From Oceanobacter sp045430275 (lineage in GTDB: Bacteria > Pseudomonadota > Gammaproteobacteria > Pseudomonadales > Oceanobacteraceae), in the NCBI GenBank assembly GCA_045430275.1, contig JAILXU010000016.1, positions 11,937 to 75,936 of the forward strand: 64,000 bases of DNA, given 5' to 3'. The notes under the pieces were generated by a model, which saw nothing but the letters and a program-made list of their open reading frames with translations, had not been told where the DNA came from and did no database searches. Shown here piece by piece: positions 42,875 to 51,681 of the stretch. How positions within the stretch are numbered: the stretch's first letter is position 1; every line of letters starts with the position of its first letter. Both the position numbers and the translations under genes were made by a program.

Positions 42875-44488
42875 TCATGCCTGTTCTTTGCGGGCTTGCA
42901 TGGGCTGGGCAGTCGCAACACCTGCCTGACCTTGTTCAATCTTCTGTTCAAAGTGATAGCGCCCGGTGTGCAGGGCTGATGGCCCGAGGCGAGCGAAACG
43001 GAACATCAGGAACAGCTCCACCACCAGCAGCCCGGTGTAGAACACCACAAAGCCGCCAATGCTGAGCCAGAGGTCTTCCACCGAACGACTGGAAACCGAC
43101 AAGTGCGTTGGCAGCACCTCGCCAATTGACCAGGGTTGACGACCGAACTCCGCCACAAACCAACCCATTTCATTGGCAATCCACGGCAATGGAATCGCCC
43201 AGACCAACACTTTCAGCAGCCACTTCTGCTGCTCTACAGACTGGCGTGCGGAGTGATAAAACGACAGACCGATCAGGAGCAGCATGGTGAAACCACACGC
43301 GACCATGATTCGGAACGTCCAGAACATTGGCGCAACGCCGGGAATGGTGTCTTTGGCGGCTGCCTGAATCTGCTCTTCAGTGGCATCAGTAACGTCATTG
43401 GTGTACTTCTTCAGCAACAGGCCGTAGCCCAGATCGTCTTTCACGTCATCAAACGCATTCATTGTCTGTTCAGAACGATCTCCAGCCTTGAGTTGTTCCA
43501 GCAAGGCGTAGGCGTGCATACCAGTACGGATGCGTTCTTCATGCTCCACCAGCAAGTCCTTGATACCCGTGACTTCTTCATCCACTGAGCGTGTGGCAAT
43601 CAATCCCAGTGCGTAGGGAATTTTGACCGCATAGTCGGTTTCCATGGTCTCTTCATTCGGGAACCCGAACAGCGTGAACGCCGCCGGAGCCGGGTGGGTT
43701 TCCCACTCGGCTTCAATCGCGGCCAGCTTGGTTTTCTGCACCGCACCGACTTCGTAGCCAGACTCATCACCCAGCACAATCACGCTCAGTACCGCCGCCA
43801 GACCAAAACTGGCCGCAATCGCAAACGACCGTCGTGCAAACGGCAGATCGCGCTTGTTCAGCAGGTAATAGGCCGACACACCAAGTACAAACATGGCTCC
43901 AGTGACATAGCCACCCGAGACGGTATGCACAAACTTGACCTGCGCCACCGGGTTAAAAATCACTTCGGTAAAACTGGTCATTTCCATGCGCATGGTGTCG
44001 AAGTTGAATTCGGCTCCCACCGGGTTTTGCATCCAGCCGTTGGCGATCAGAATCCACAGAGCAGAGAAGTTAGAACCCAACGCCACCAGCCAGGTCACCA
44101 TCAGATGTTGCAGCTTGGTCAGTCTGTCCCAGCCAAAAAAGAACAGGCCAATAAAGGTGCTCTCCAGAAAAAACGCCATCAAGCCTTCAATGGCCAGCGG
44201 CGCGCCAAAAATGTCACCGACGTAATGCGAGTAATAGGCCCAATTGGTGCCGAACTGAAACTCCATGGTCAGACCCGTGGTCACGCCCAGAGCAAAATTA
44301 ATCCCGAACAACTTGCCCCAGAACTTCACCATGTCCTGGTACACCTGTTTCCCTGTCATCACATAGGCCGATTCCATGATGGCCAGAATAAAGGCAAGCC
44401 CCAGCGTCAGCGGGACGAATAAAAAGTGGTACATTGCGGTAATGGCGAATTGCAACCGCGACAAGTCCACCAGACTTTCACTGATCAT
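42875..44488 (-). CDS. cydA: Cytochrome bd ubiquinol oxidase subunit I
   Basis: The 537-residue quinol oxidase subunit carries haems b558, b595 and d and reduces oxygen with high affinity. Haem ligands are visible: His-19 in AMYHFLFVP, the histidine in KFVHTVSGGYVTG, and the methionine in FWTFRIMVACG. GWDRLTKLQHLMVTW is also conserved. Its start overlaps the cydP end. The length is close to E. coli CydA (522). Confidence 0.96.
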   Translation of the reverse strand: MISESLVDLSRLQFAITAMYHFLFVPLTLGLAFILAIMESAYVMTGKQVYQDMVKFWGKLFGINFALGVTTGLTMEFQFGTNWAYYSHYVGDIFGAPLAIEGLMAFFLESTFIGLFFFGWDRLTKLQHLMVTWLVALGSNFSALWILIANGWMQNPVGAEFNFDTMRMEMTSFTEVIFNPVAQVKFVHTVSGGYVTGAMFVLGVSAYYLLNKRDLPFARRSFAIAASFGLAAVLSVIVLGDESGYEVGAVQKTKLAAIEAEWETHPAPAAFTLFGFPNEETMETDYAVKIPYALGLIATRSVDEEVTGIKDLLVEHEERIRTGMHAYALLEQLKAGDRSEQTMNAFDDVKDDLGYGLLLKKYTNDVTDATEEQIQAAAKDTIPGVAPMFWTFRIMVACGFTMLLLIGLSFYHSARQSVEQQKWLLKVLVWAIPLPWIANEMGWFVAEFGRQPWSIGEVLPTHLSVSSRSVEDLWLSIGGFVVFYTGLLVVELFLMFRFARLGPSALHTGRYHFEQKIEQGQAGVATAQPMQARKEQA

Positions 44489-44729
44489 GATGATCCTCCT
44501 GTTGCGAGGCGATGGTTACTGACTCAGGCAAGGCACGGGAGGCGCTGTTAGCCGTTTCCGGGAATGAGATGCCCAATTGCCGGGCAATGTCCTGCTCCGG
44601 CTCTTCCAGCCGCACCGGGTCGGAAAAGAACAAGGTTCTGATCAACACAATCAGCATCAGCTTGATAAACAGCACCAGAGCCAATTCCCGGATTAACGGA
44701 ATACGAAACAGAGGGGTCGTGTTTGACAC
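44478..44729 (-). CDS. cydP: Cytochrome bd oxidase putative small subunit CydP
   Basis: The 83-residue protein has one membrane helix (LALVLFIKLMLIVLIRTLFF) after TPLFRIPLIRE, which matches a small family found before cydA in Pseudomonadales and related groups. GTG 44729 is the likely start because CAGGAG lies 7 nt upstream, and it shortens the open frame by 15 codons. The 3' end overlaps cydA by 11 nt. The function is predicted only from context. Confidence 0.8.
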   Translation of the reverse strand: MSNTTPLFRIPLIRELALVLFIKLMLIVLIRTLFFSDPVRLEEPEQDIARQLGISFPETANSASRALPESVTIASQQEDHHDQ

Positions 44730-44809
44730 GATGAATCTCCTGCCAGTCAGTATCGGTACAGATATCAGCGACAACCAAAGTCACTGGTACGTGCATGGGA
44801 ACAAGCAAG

Positions 44810-44826
44810 AGCAACCATCGCGCCAA
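44810..44826 (-). promoter_or_regulatory. Sigma-54 (-24/-12) promoter upstream of cydP-cydAB
   Basis: On the minus strand TTGGCGCGATGGTTGCT has GG and GC exactly 10 bp apart, with near-consensus flanks (TGGCrC-N5-TTGCw). It lies about 80 bp upstream of the cydP GTG and directly opposite a gene for a sigma-54 enhancer-binding protein. The intergenic AT-rich stretch at 44840-44866 contains an imperfect palindrome that could be its upstream activator site. Confidence 0.75.
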
Positions 44827-44950
44827 CAAACACAACTCATTGATAAATAATGATTTTTTATAAATCAGAAAGATTCACCAAGCACAGAGATACAATTCAA
44901 CGTACACTTATTCAGCATTAGAGACATTTTTGACATACAGGAAGACAAAA

Positions 44951-46345
44951 ATGACATCACGCGCTCGCTATGACTCCCTGCCAGCCATTTCATCCCTGTT
45001 GGATGCCATCACAGCACCAGCAGTACTGCTGAATCGTGAGTACGAGATTTGCGCCGCCAACGATGCTTACCGCCGCCTGTATTCCAACAACAAAAGCATC
45101 ATTCACCAGCGCTGCTATGAAGTCTCACACGGCTACACCGTGCCCTGTGATCAGGCAGGAGAAACCTGCCCTCTGCAGCAATGCCTGCAACAGGGCGAGC
45201 GCCAGCGCCTGCTGCACATCCACAACACGCCTCACGGGCGCGAGCACGTGGATGTCGAGCTGAATCCGATTCGGGATGCAAACGGCGACATTCAATTCTT
45301 TGTTGAGATCATGAATCTGGTCAGTGCGCCACCATCCGACACTGAGCAACCCATGATTGGCTACAGTCCGGCCTACACCCAGATGCTGGAATTGCTCAGC
45401 CGCGCCGCATCCAGTGATATCAGCGTCTTGCTTCTGGGCGAATCCGGCACCGGCAAGGAACTCGCCGCTCAATACCTGCACCGCAACAGCCATCGGGCCA
45501 GCAAGCCTTTCGTCACAGTAGAGTGCTCTGGTCTGACAGAAAGCCTGTTTGAGAGTGAATTATTTGGTCACGAGAAAGGTGCATTCACCGGAGCAACGCA
45601 CAAAAAACCCGGACTGGTCGATGCCGCCCGAGGTGGTACGTTGTTTCTGGATGAAGTCGGCGACATTCCACTGCCGATGCAAGTCAAGCTGCTGCGACTG
45701 ATCGAATCGGGCAGTTATCGTCCAGTAGGTAGTGTGACGCCCAAACAGGCCGATTTCCGCCTGATCTGTGCCACTCACCGCAACCTGATCGACATGGTCG
45801 ATGCCGGAGAGTTTCGGCGTGATCTGTATTACCGCATCAGCCCCTTCCCAGTCACCCTGCCATCGCTGGCCGAACGCTGCGAGGACATCATTCCCCTGGC
45901 CCACCACTTGCTCCAGCAGCTTCACAATGAACGTGGCGTCAAGCTGTCAGAAGCCGCTTGCTACTGGCTGCAACAGCAGGTGTTTCCGGGCAATGTGCGG
46001 GAACTGCGTAACCGGCTTGAGCGCGCCATCCTGCTGTGTGACGACCGGGAAATTCAACCTCGTCATCTGGCCCTCAACCCGGAGACTCTTGGACAGGAAC
46101 ACCACTCACACAAAACAACACACCCACGCTCTCTGCACCCGACAGACACCAATGGAGTGCATTTGCTGCTGCCCGGACAAGTTTCTCTGGAAGAGCTGGA
46201 AGCGCATTATCTGCAAGAGCTGCAACCGCGATTCCAGCATGATAATGCCCGACTTGCACAACAACTTGGCATCAGCGAACGGACGCTGTATCGCAAATTA
46301 AAAGCGGCCCGAATCCGGCTTGAGCCAGCGGTCGATGACACCTGA
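44951..46345 (+). CDS. Sigma-54-dependent Fis-family activator with Cys-rich PAS domain
   Basis: The 464-residue bacterial enhancer-binding protein has three parts. Residues about 12-125 form a PAS domain with clustered Cys-34, Cys-55, His-60, Cys-66, Cys-73 and Cys-78. The AAA+ domain follows, with Walker A GESGTGKE, the sigma-54 contact loop GAFTGA and Walker B GGTLFLDE. The C-terminus is a Fis helix-turn-helix (LAQQLGISERTLYRKL). AGGAAG lies 6 nt before ATG 44951; an in-frame TTG at 44930 is rejected. It is divergent from the cyd operon, which has a sigma-54 promoter, so it probably activates cydPABX-ybgE. The cysteines suggest redox, oxygen or metal sensing. Confidence 0.88.
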   Translation: MTSRARYDSLPAISSLLDAITAPAVLLNREYEICAANDAYRRLYSNNKSIIHQRCYEVSHGYTVPCDQAGETCPLQQCLQQGERQRLLHIHNTPHGREHVDVELNPIRDANGDIQFFVEIMNLVSAPPSDTEQPMIGYSPAYTQMLELLSRAASSDISVLLLGESGTGKELAAQYLHRNSHRASKPFVTVECSGLTESLFESELFGHEKGAFTGATHKKPGLVDAARGGTLFLDEVGDIPLPMQVKLLRLIESGSYRPVGSVTPKQADFRLICATHRNLIDMVDAGEFRRDLYYRISPFPVTLPSLAERCEDIIPLAHHLLQQLHNERGVKLSEAACYWLQQQVFPGNVRELRNRLERAILLCDDREIQPRHLALNPETLGQEHHSHKTTHPRSLHPTDTNGVHLLLPGQVSLEELEAHYLQELQPRFQHDNARLAQQLGISERTLYRKLKAARIRLEPAVDDT

Positions 46346-46434
46346 TTTATTCTGTTGCAACCCAAGGTCATTAAAGGTGTCGATTAAGGTGTGTACAATC
46401 GCGCAATCTTAATGGACTCATAACCAATCACGCT

Positions 46435-47280
46435 ATGACACATCACTCTTTGCTCGCACTGATTCTCGGCGGCAGCCTCCTGTTGAGCGGTTGCTCAGTT
46501 GGTAACCTGCCCAACAACCTGTCTCGCTCCATGCTGAACCACGACGACCCTGAAGTCGTGGCCGCCGGAGCACCCGCTTACCTGCTGCTGCTCGATGCAC
46601 TGGTATTGACCTATCCGGACAATGAAGACTTCCTGACATCCGCCGCCCGCCTCTATGGCGCTTACGCCGGTGTTTTTTCCCAAGACCCGAAACAGGCCAA
46701 ACTCATGGCCGACAAAGCCATGAGCTATGCCCGGCGCGGTCTGTGTGAATACGACGACGATGCCTGCCTCGCCGTCGACAGTCCGCTGGAGAGCATGCTC
46801 GCCATTCTGAATCGGGAATTTGACGACGACGATGTTCCGGCCTTTTATTCCTATGCAGCCGCTCGCACTGGCTGGATTCAGGCCAATAGCGATGACTGGA
46901 GTGCCATTGCCGAGCTGGCCAAAGCCAAGGCGCTGATGCAATGGATTGCCACTCATGACCCAGCCTACGACCAAGGCACACTTCAGGTTTATCTGGGGGT
47001 TATGGAAACTCAACTGCCTCCCAGTCTGGGTGGCAAACCCGAAATTGGCCGCCAACACTTTGAACAAGCATTGGAAATCAGCCAGGGCAAACACCTGATG
47101 GCCAAGGTGCTGTACGCCAAGCAATACGCACGACTGATGTTTGAACAGGAACTGCACGACCGCCTTCTGAACGAGACACTGAACTCAGACCCGCACGCGG
47201 AAGGCCTCACCCTGATCAATCGACTGGCTCAACGCCAGGCCCAGACGCTGCTTGATGAATCCACTGAGTATTTTGAGTAA
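46435..47280 (+). CDS. TRAP transporter TatT-component lipoprotein
   Basis: The 281-residue predicted lipoprotein has a lipobox ending LLLSGC. The mature part is helical and rich in Tyr/Ala (YLLLLDALVLTYPDN, AARLYGAYAG), matching the TatT family of TPR-like T components first seen in Treponema. Such proteins trimerise and associate with the TRAP solute-binding subunit, possibly for hydrophobic ligands. It is followed 6 nt later by dctP. Confidence 0.85.
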   Translation: MTHHSLLALILGGSLLLSGCSVGNLPNNLSRSMLNHDDPEVVAAGAPAYLLLLDALVLTYPDNEDFLTSAARLYGAYAGVFSQDPKQAKLMADKAMSYARRGLCEYDDDACLAVDSPLESMLAILNREFDDDDVPAFYSYAAARTGWIQANSDDWSAIAELAKAKALMQWIATHDPAYDQGTLQVYLGVMETQLPPSLGGKPEIGRQHFEQALEISQGKHLMAKVLYAKQYARLMFEQELHDRLLNETLNSDPHAEGLTLINRLAQRQAQTLLDESTEYFE

Positions 47281-47286
47281 ACGACT

Positions 47287-48279
47287 ATGAAACAATTAAT
47301 CGCACTGGCACTGTCGCTGTGCCTGTTCAGTACTGTTGGACATGCCGCAACGCTTAAAATTGCCACTCTGGCACCCGATGGCACCAACTGGATGAAGCAA
47401 ATGCGCCAGGCCGCCAGGGACATCAAGAAAGAGACCAGCGGGCGCGTCAAGATCAAATATTTTCCGGGTGGCGTTCAGGGCAGCGACAAAAGCGTGCTGC
47501 GCAAAATGCGCATTCGCCAGCTTCAGGGCGGAGCCGTTTCTGCTGGCGCACTGGCTCATGTCAGCAAGGTGACGCAACTGTACAGCCTGCCTTTCACATT
47601 TCAGAATATTGATGAGGTGCGCGCAGTACGGGAAGAGTTTGATCAATACATCATTGATGATCTGGCCAGCCATGGCTACGAAGTCCTGGGCCTGACGGAA
47701 GGTGGCTTCGCCTACCTGATGGGTAACAAGGCACTCACCAGCGTCAATGATTTCCAGTCCCAGAAAGTCTGGAGCCCAGAAGGTGACATCATCACCCAGA
47801 CAACCCTGACCACAGCAGATATTGAACCGATCTCGCTGCCTATTTCTGATGTTTACACCAGCCTGCAGACCGGCCTGATTAACACCATCGGAGCCAATCT
47901 GTCAGCGACCATTGCCCTGCAATGGCACACCAAGCTGACTCATACGACGGATTTCCCACTGCTGTTTTTGATGGGCATGCTGGTTGTTGATCAGAAATCG
48001 TTTGGCAAACTCTCTCAGGATGATCAAGCCACCGTGCGCCGCATCATGAAAGCAGCTTACCTGGCAATGGATCAGCAAAATGCCAAGGATGAAGCAGGCG
48101 CTCGTCAGGCACTGCAAAAGAACGGCATGGAATTCGTTACCCTGTCCGACGCTGAAAAGGCCAACTGGCAAGAACTGGCTGCCAATACCCTGAAAGGGTT
48201 GGCCAGCAAAAATGCCTATCCGGTTGAGCTGTATCAAAAACTTCAGGCACGCCTGATCGAACTGCGTGCAGGTCAGTAA
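47287..48279 (+). CDS. dctP: TRAP transporter solute-binding protein (DctP family)
   Basis: The 330-residue periplasmic protein has a signal peptide ending GHAA. It belongs to the DctP family (LKIATLAPDGTNWMKQMRQA, LPFTFQNIDEVRAVREEF, VYTSLQTGLINTIGAN). It feeds the DctQM membrane subunits. The substrate cannot be read from the sequence; the TatT partner suggests an unusual, perhaps hydrophobic, organic acid. Confidence 0.9.
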   Translation: MKQLIALALSLCLFSTVGHAATLKIATLAPDGTNWMKQMRQAARDIKKETSGRVKIKYFPGGVQGSDKSVLRKMRIRQLQGGAVSAGALAHVSKVTQLYSLPFTFQNIDEVRAVREEFDQYIIDDLASHGYEVLGLTEGGFAYLMGNKALTSVNDFQSQKVWSPEGDIITQTTLTTADIEPISLPISDVYTSLQTGLINTIGANLSATIALQWHTKLTHTTDFPLLFLMGMLVVDQKSFGKLSQDDQATVRRIMKAAYLAMDQQNAKDEAGARQALQKNGMEFVTLSDAEKANWQELAANTLKGLASKNAYPVELYQKLQARLIELRAGQ

Positions 48280-48283
48280 CTCC

Positions 48284-48766
48284 ATGGGACTGCTTCGCTG
48301 GATTCACCGCATCGAAGATGCGGTGCTGGTTTTATTGCTACTTGGCATGATCCTGCTAGCTGGAATCGACATTCTGGCACGGACTCTATTTGGAGGAGGC
48401 GTTCTCTGGATTCCGCCGCTTCTGCGCGTCATGGTGCTATGGCTGGGGCTACTGGGCGGCCTGATGGCAACCCGCTCCCGGGAACACATTGCCATTGATT
48501 TGATTGAGCGCCTCGCCAATCCGACCATTTCACGCTACCTGCTGGTGTTAACATCCGCTTTTTCGGCGTTTGTCTGCGGCATCATCGCCTGGTATAGCCA
48601 GGAATTTGTCTTGCTCGCCAGAGAATTCAATGACATTGCGTTTGGCGATGTACCCGCCTGGCCACTGCAATTGATTATTCCCTTCTCATTTGCCCTCATT
48701 GCTCTGCGTTTTGCCATTCAAAGCCTGCAGGCCCTGTTTAACCGCTTACCTGAGGCCACTTCCTGA
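48284..48766 (+). CDS. dctQ: TRAP transporter small membrane subunit (DctQ)
   Basis: The 160-residue protein has four predicted helices (AVLVLLLLGMILLAGIDILART, LLRVMVLWLGLLGGLMA and two more), typical of DctQ. ATG 48284 lies 4 nt after the dctP stop. Its stop codon overlaps the dctM start. Confidence 0.88.
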   Translation: MGLLRWIHRIEDAVLVLLLLGMILLAGIDILARTLFGGGVLWIPPLLRVMVLWLGLLGGLMATRSREHIAIDLIERLANPTISRYLLVLTSAFSAFVCGIIAWYSQEFVLLAREFNDIAFGDVPAWPLQLIIPFSFALIALRFAIQSLQALFNRLPEATS

Positions 48767-50043
48767 TGACCTGGCTGGTTCCTCTTATCCTTCTGATGCT
48801 GGCCCTGAGCGGCACGCCGTTGTTTGTTGTGATCGCGGCCAGTGCTATCTGGGGATTTTATCAAACCGACATCGACCTCATGGTGATGGCGGTAGAGATT
48901 TATCGCATTGCAGAAATGCCGGTACTGATTGCCATCCCTCTGTTTACCTTTGCGGGTTACATCCTCGGGGAAAGCAAAGCGCCCCAACGTCTGGTTCGCA
49001 TCACCGATGCGTTCTTGGGCTGGATGCCCGGCGGACTGGCGATTGTTGCTCTGGTCACTTGCGCCTTGTTCACGGCCTTTACAGGGGCCTCTGGCGTCAC
49101 CATTGTGGCATTGGGGGCCTTACTGGTGCCCGCTTTGCACAAAGCAGGCTACAAGGAAAACTTCAACCTTGGCCTGGTCACCACATCCGGCAGTCTGGGC
49201 TTGCTGTTTGCCCCATCCTTGCCGCTGATTCTGTATGGCGTGGTTGCTCAGCAAATGGCACTGGACACGCCAGTCAGTATTGATGATCTTTTCCTGGCCG
49301 GCTTGTTGCCGGGTGGATTGATGCTATTGGCTCTGAGTATCTATAGCGTGATGCAAGCGCCAAAGTCGGACCAGGCCAAACCGCCATTTGATGGTAAGGA
49401 AGCCTGGGCAGCACTGAAAGACTCCGCTTGGGAATTGCCACTTCCGGTGATTGTACTCGGCGGTATTTATGGTGGTTTTTTTGCTGTATCAGAAGCCGCC
49501 GCCATTACAGCGCTGTATGTATTGATCGTGGCGGTGATCATTCGTCGGGAAATATCACTGACCAAGCTGCCAGAAGTCATGCGCGAATCCATGAAACTGG
49601 TCGGCGCGATCTTACTGATCCTGGCAGTCTCTATGGCATCGACCAATTACATGATTGATGCAGGCGTTCCAGAACAGATTTTCGGGTTTATTCAGCAACA
49701 CGTCAGTGATGGTGTGACATTCCTGCTGCTGCTGACCTTGTTCCTGCTGGTATTGGGCATGATGCTCGATATTTTCTCTGCCATTGTCATCATGATACCC
49801 ATCATTCTGCCAATCGCGGTCGAATACGGCATTCACCCGATTCATCTGGGCATTTTGTTCCTCGCCAACATGCAGCTTGGCTACTTCACTCCGCCAGTCG
49901 GGATGAACCTGTTCATTGCCAGCTTCCGCTTCAACAAACCGGTCATGACGCTCTATCGGGCAACCTTGCCTTTCTTCTTTATTCTGCTGGCTACGGTGCT
50001 GATCATTACCTTCTGGCCAGGACTGAGTCTGGCGCTGCTGTAA
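48766..50043 (+). CDS. dctM: TRAP transporter large permease subunit (DctM)
   Basis: The 425-residue sodium-coupled permease has about 12 membrane helices. DctM signatures include AEMPVLIAIPLFTFAGYIL, FTGASGVTIVALG and MQLGYFTPPVGMNLF. It overlaps dctQ by one base and ends at a strong hairpin terminator. Confidence 0.95.
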   Translation: MTWLVPLILLMLALSGTPLFVVIAASAIWGFYQTDIDLMVMAVEIYRIAEMPVLIAIPLFTFAGYILGESKAPQRLVRITDAFLGWMPGGLAIVALVTCALFTAFTGASGVTIVALGALLVPALHKAGYKENFNLGLVTTSGSLGLLFAPSLPLILYGVVAQQMALDTPVSIDDLFLAGLLPGGLMLLALSIYSVMQAPKSDQAKPPFDGKEAWAALKDSAWELPLPVIVLGGIYGGFFAVSEAAAITALYVLIVAVIIRREISLTKLPEVMRESMKLVGAILLILAVSMASTNYMIDAGVPEQIFGFIQQHVSDGVTFLLLLTLFLLVLGMMLDIFSAIVIMIPIILPIAVEYGIHPIHLGILFLANMQLGYFTPPVGMNLFIASFRFNKPVMTLYRATLPFFFILLATVLIITFWPGLSLALL

Positions 50044-50072
50044 CCTCAGCGGTCACGAAACGGCCACGAAAC

Positions 50073-50101
50073 AACCACAAGAGCCTCTGGCTCTTGTGGT
50101 T
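50073..50101 (+). terminator. Hairpin terminator of the TRAP operon
   Basis: A perfect 13-bp stem with a TCT loop contains the core AGAGCC/GGCTCT. It follows dctM by 29 nt. Confidence 0.85.
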
Positions 50102-50174
50102 TTCCTACCCATAACTCGCCGCAGACAGCTCAACTATTCCTACTCTTAAACTTATCTGGCCGAATAACAGGCAC

Positions 50175-50203
50175 AAAAAAACCCGCACAAGGCGGGCTTT
50201 TTC
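50175..50203 (-). terminator. Terminator of the ribosomal protein superoperon
   Basis: CCCGC and GCGGG pair with an ACAAG loop, flanked by an A7 run on one side and T5 on the other. It lies 14 nt downstream of the rplQ stop. Confidence 0.88.
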
Positions 50204-50216
50204 AGATCATGACTGC

Positions 50217-50627
50217 TTATTCAGCAGCATCATCCTTTACTTCAACTACATCTTCTTCCGCTACAGCCACTGGACGATCAACCAGCTCAACGAAAGCCAT
50301 AGGGGCTTTGTCACCAGGACGGAAACCGCATTTCAGAATGCGAATGTAACCACCTGGACGGGACTCATAACGAGGACCCAGTTCGTTGAACAGTTTACCT
50401 ACAGCTTCTTTGCTGCGGGTACGGGAGAAAGCCAGACGACGGTTCGCCACAGAATCTTCTTTTGCAAGAGTAATCAGTGGTTCTGCAACGCGACGCAGTT
50501 CTTTCGCTTTTGGCACAGTCGTTTTAATGACTTCATGCTCGAACAGGCTCACGGCCATGTTCTTCAACATGGCTTGACGGTGTGCGCTGGTACGATTGAA
50601 GTGACGACCACTTTTACGATGACGCAT
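50217..50627 (-). CDS. rplQ: Ribosomal protein bL17
   Basis: The 136-residue large-subunit protein starts MRHRKSGRHFNRTSAHR and has an acidic C-terminal tail (VAEEDVVEVKDDAAE). That tail is longer than in E. coli (127). It is the last gene of the alpha operon. Confidence 0.97.
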   Translation of the reverse strand: MRHRKSGRHFNRTSAHRQAMLKNMAVSLFEHEVIKTTVPKAKELRRVAEPLITLAKEDSVANRRLAFSRTRSKEAVGKLFNELGPRYESRPGGYIRILKCGFRPGDKAPMAFVELVDRPVAVAEEDVVEVKDDAAE

Positions 50628-50658
50628 GGTTTAATTCCTTGCTAACTGAACGTGAGGC

Positions 50659-51660
50659 TCAAGCCAACACTTTGTCGTCGTTACGGAGACTGGCGGGTGG
50701 CCAGTTTTCCAGGTGCATACCCAACGACAAGCCGCGTGAAGCCAGCACGTCTTTGATTTCAGTCAGAGATTTTTTACCGAGATTCGGAGTCTTCAACAGC
50801 TCTACTTCTGTACGCTGAATCAGATCACCAATGTAGTAAATGTTTTCTGCTTTCAGACAGTTGGCTGAACGAACGGTCAGTTCGAGATCGTCAACCGGAC
50901 GCAACAGAATCGGATCAATTTCCTCTTCTTCACGTACCTGCTCAACAACTTCGTCATTCTCAAGATTAACGAAGATTGCCAACTGCTGCTGCAAGATAGT
51001 CGCGGAACGACGGATCGCTTCTTCCGGATCAATAGTACCGTTGGTTTCCAGATCGATAACCAACTTGTCCAGGTCAGTACGCTGCTCTACACGAGCACTC
51101 TCAACGCTGTAAGAGACGCGCTTCACCGGACTATAAGTTGCATCAAGCTGAAGTTTACCAATGGACTTGGTTTCCTCATCGTTCTGGTAACGAGACTCAA
51201 CAGTTTCATAACCACGACCAGAGGCAACCTTCAATGTCATTTTCAACTCGGTACCTTCACCGATGTTGGCAATAACATGATCGGGGTTAGCAATTTCAAC
51301 CCCGTGATCCAGTTGAATATCGGCAGCTGTCACTGCCCCCGGACCAGTTTTGGTCAGGCTCAGTGTTGCTTCGTCACGCTCATGCAATTTGACTGCGACG
51401 CCTTTCAGGTTCAACAGGATTTCAATAACGTCTTCCTGCACACCTTCGATAGCGCTGTATTCATGAAGTACGCCTTCAATTTCGCACTCCACCAATGCCG
51501 CACCCGGCATTGATGACAAAAGAATACGACGCAAGGCAGCACCGAGGGTGTGGCCAAAACCACGCTCGAGAGGCTCCAACGTAACCTTGGCGTGGGTTCC
51601 GCTAACTTCATCCACCTGAATGTTTCGTGGTGTCAAAAACTCATTCACTGCACGCTGCAT
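50659..51660 (-). CDS. rpoA: RNA polymerase alpha subunit
   Basis: The 333-residue protein has an N-terminal dimerisation domain (LEPLERGFGHTLGAALRRILLSS) and a C-terminal DNA- and activator-binding domain (LELTVRSANCLKAENI, PNLGKKSLTEIKDVLASRGLSLG). Its position between rpsD and rplQ is standard. Confidence 0.98.
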   Translation of the reverse strand: MQRAVNEFLTPRNIQVDEVSGTHAKVTLEPLERGFGHTLGAALRRILLSSMPGAALVECEIEGVLHEYSAIEGVQEDVIEILLNLKGVAVKLHERDEATLSLTKTGPGAVTAADIQLDHGVEIANPDHVIANIGEGTELKMTLKVASGRGYETVESRYQNDEETKSIGKLQLDATYSPVKRVSYSVESARVEQRTDLDKLVIDLETNGTIDPEEAIRRSATILQQQLAIFVNLENDEVVEQVREEEEIDPILLRPVDDLELTVRSANCLKAENIYYIGDLIQRTEVELLKTPNLGKKSLTEIKDVLASRGLSLGMHLENWPPASLRNDDKVLA

Positions 51661-51681
51661 AGCTGCCCTTAAGCTCCTCTA

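Noticed and set aside
43694..44422. 242-codon plus-strand frame antisense to cydA
   Set aside because: It is rich in His/Gln/Lys with no recognisable domain or ribosome binding site; a shadow of the strongly supported cydA.
44840..44856. FNR/ANR box (TTGAT-N4-ATCAA) upstream of cydP
   Set aside because: Only the first half-site TTGAT is present; the second half matches poorly.
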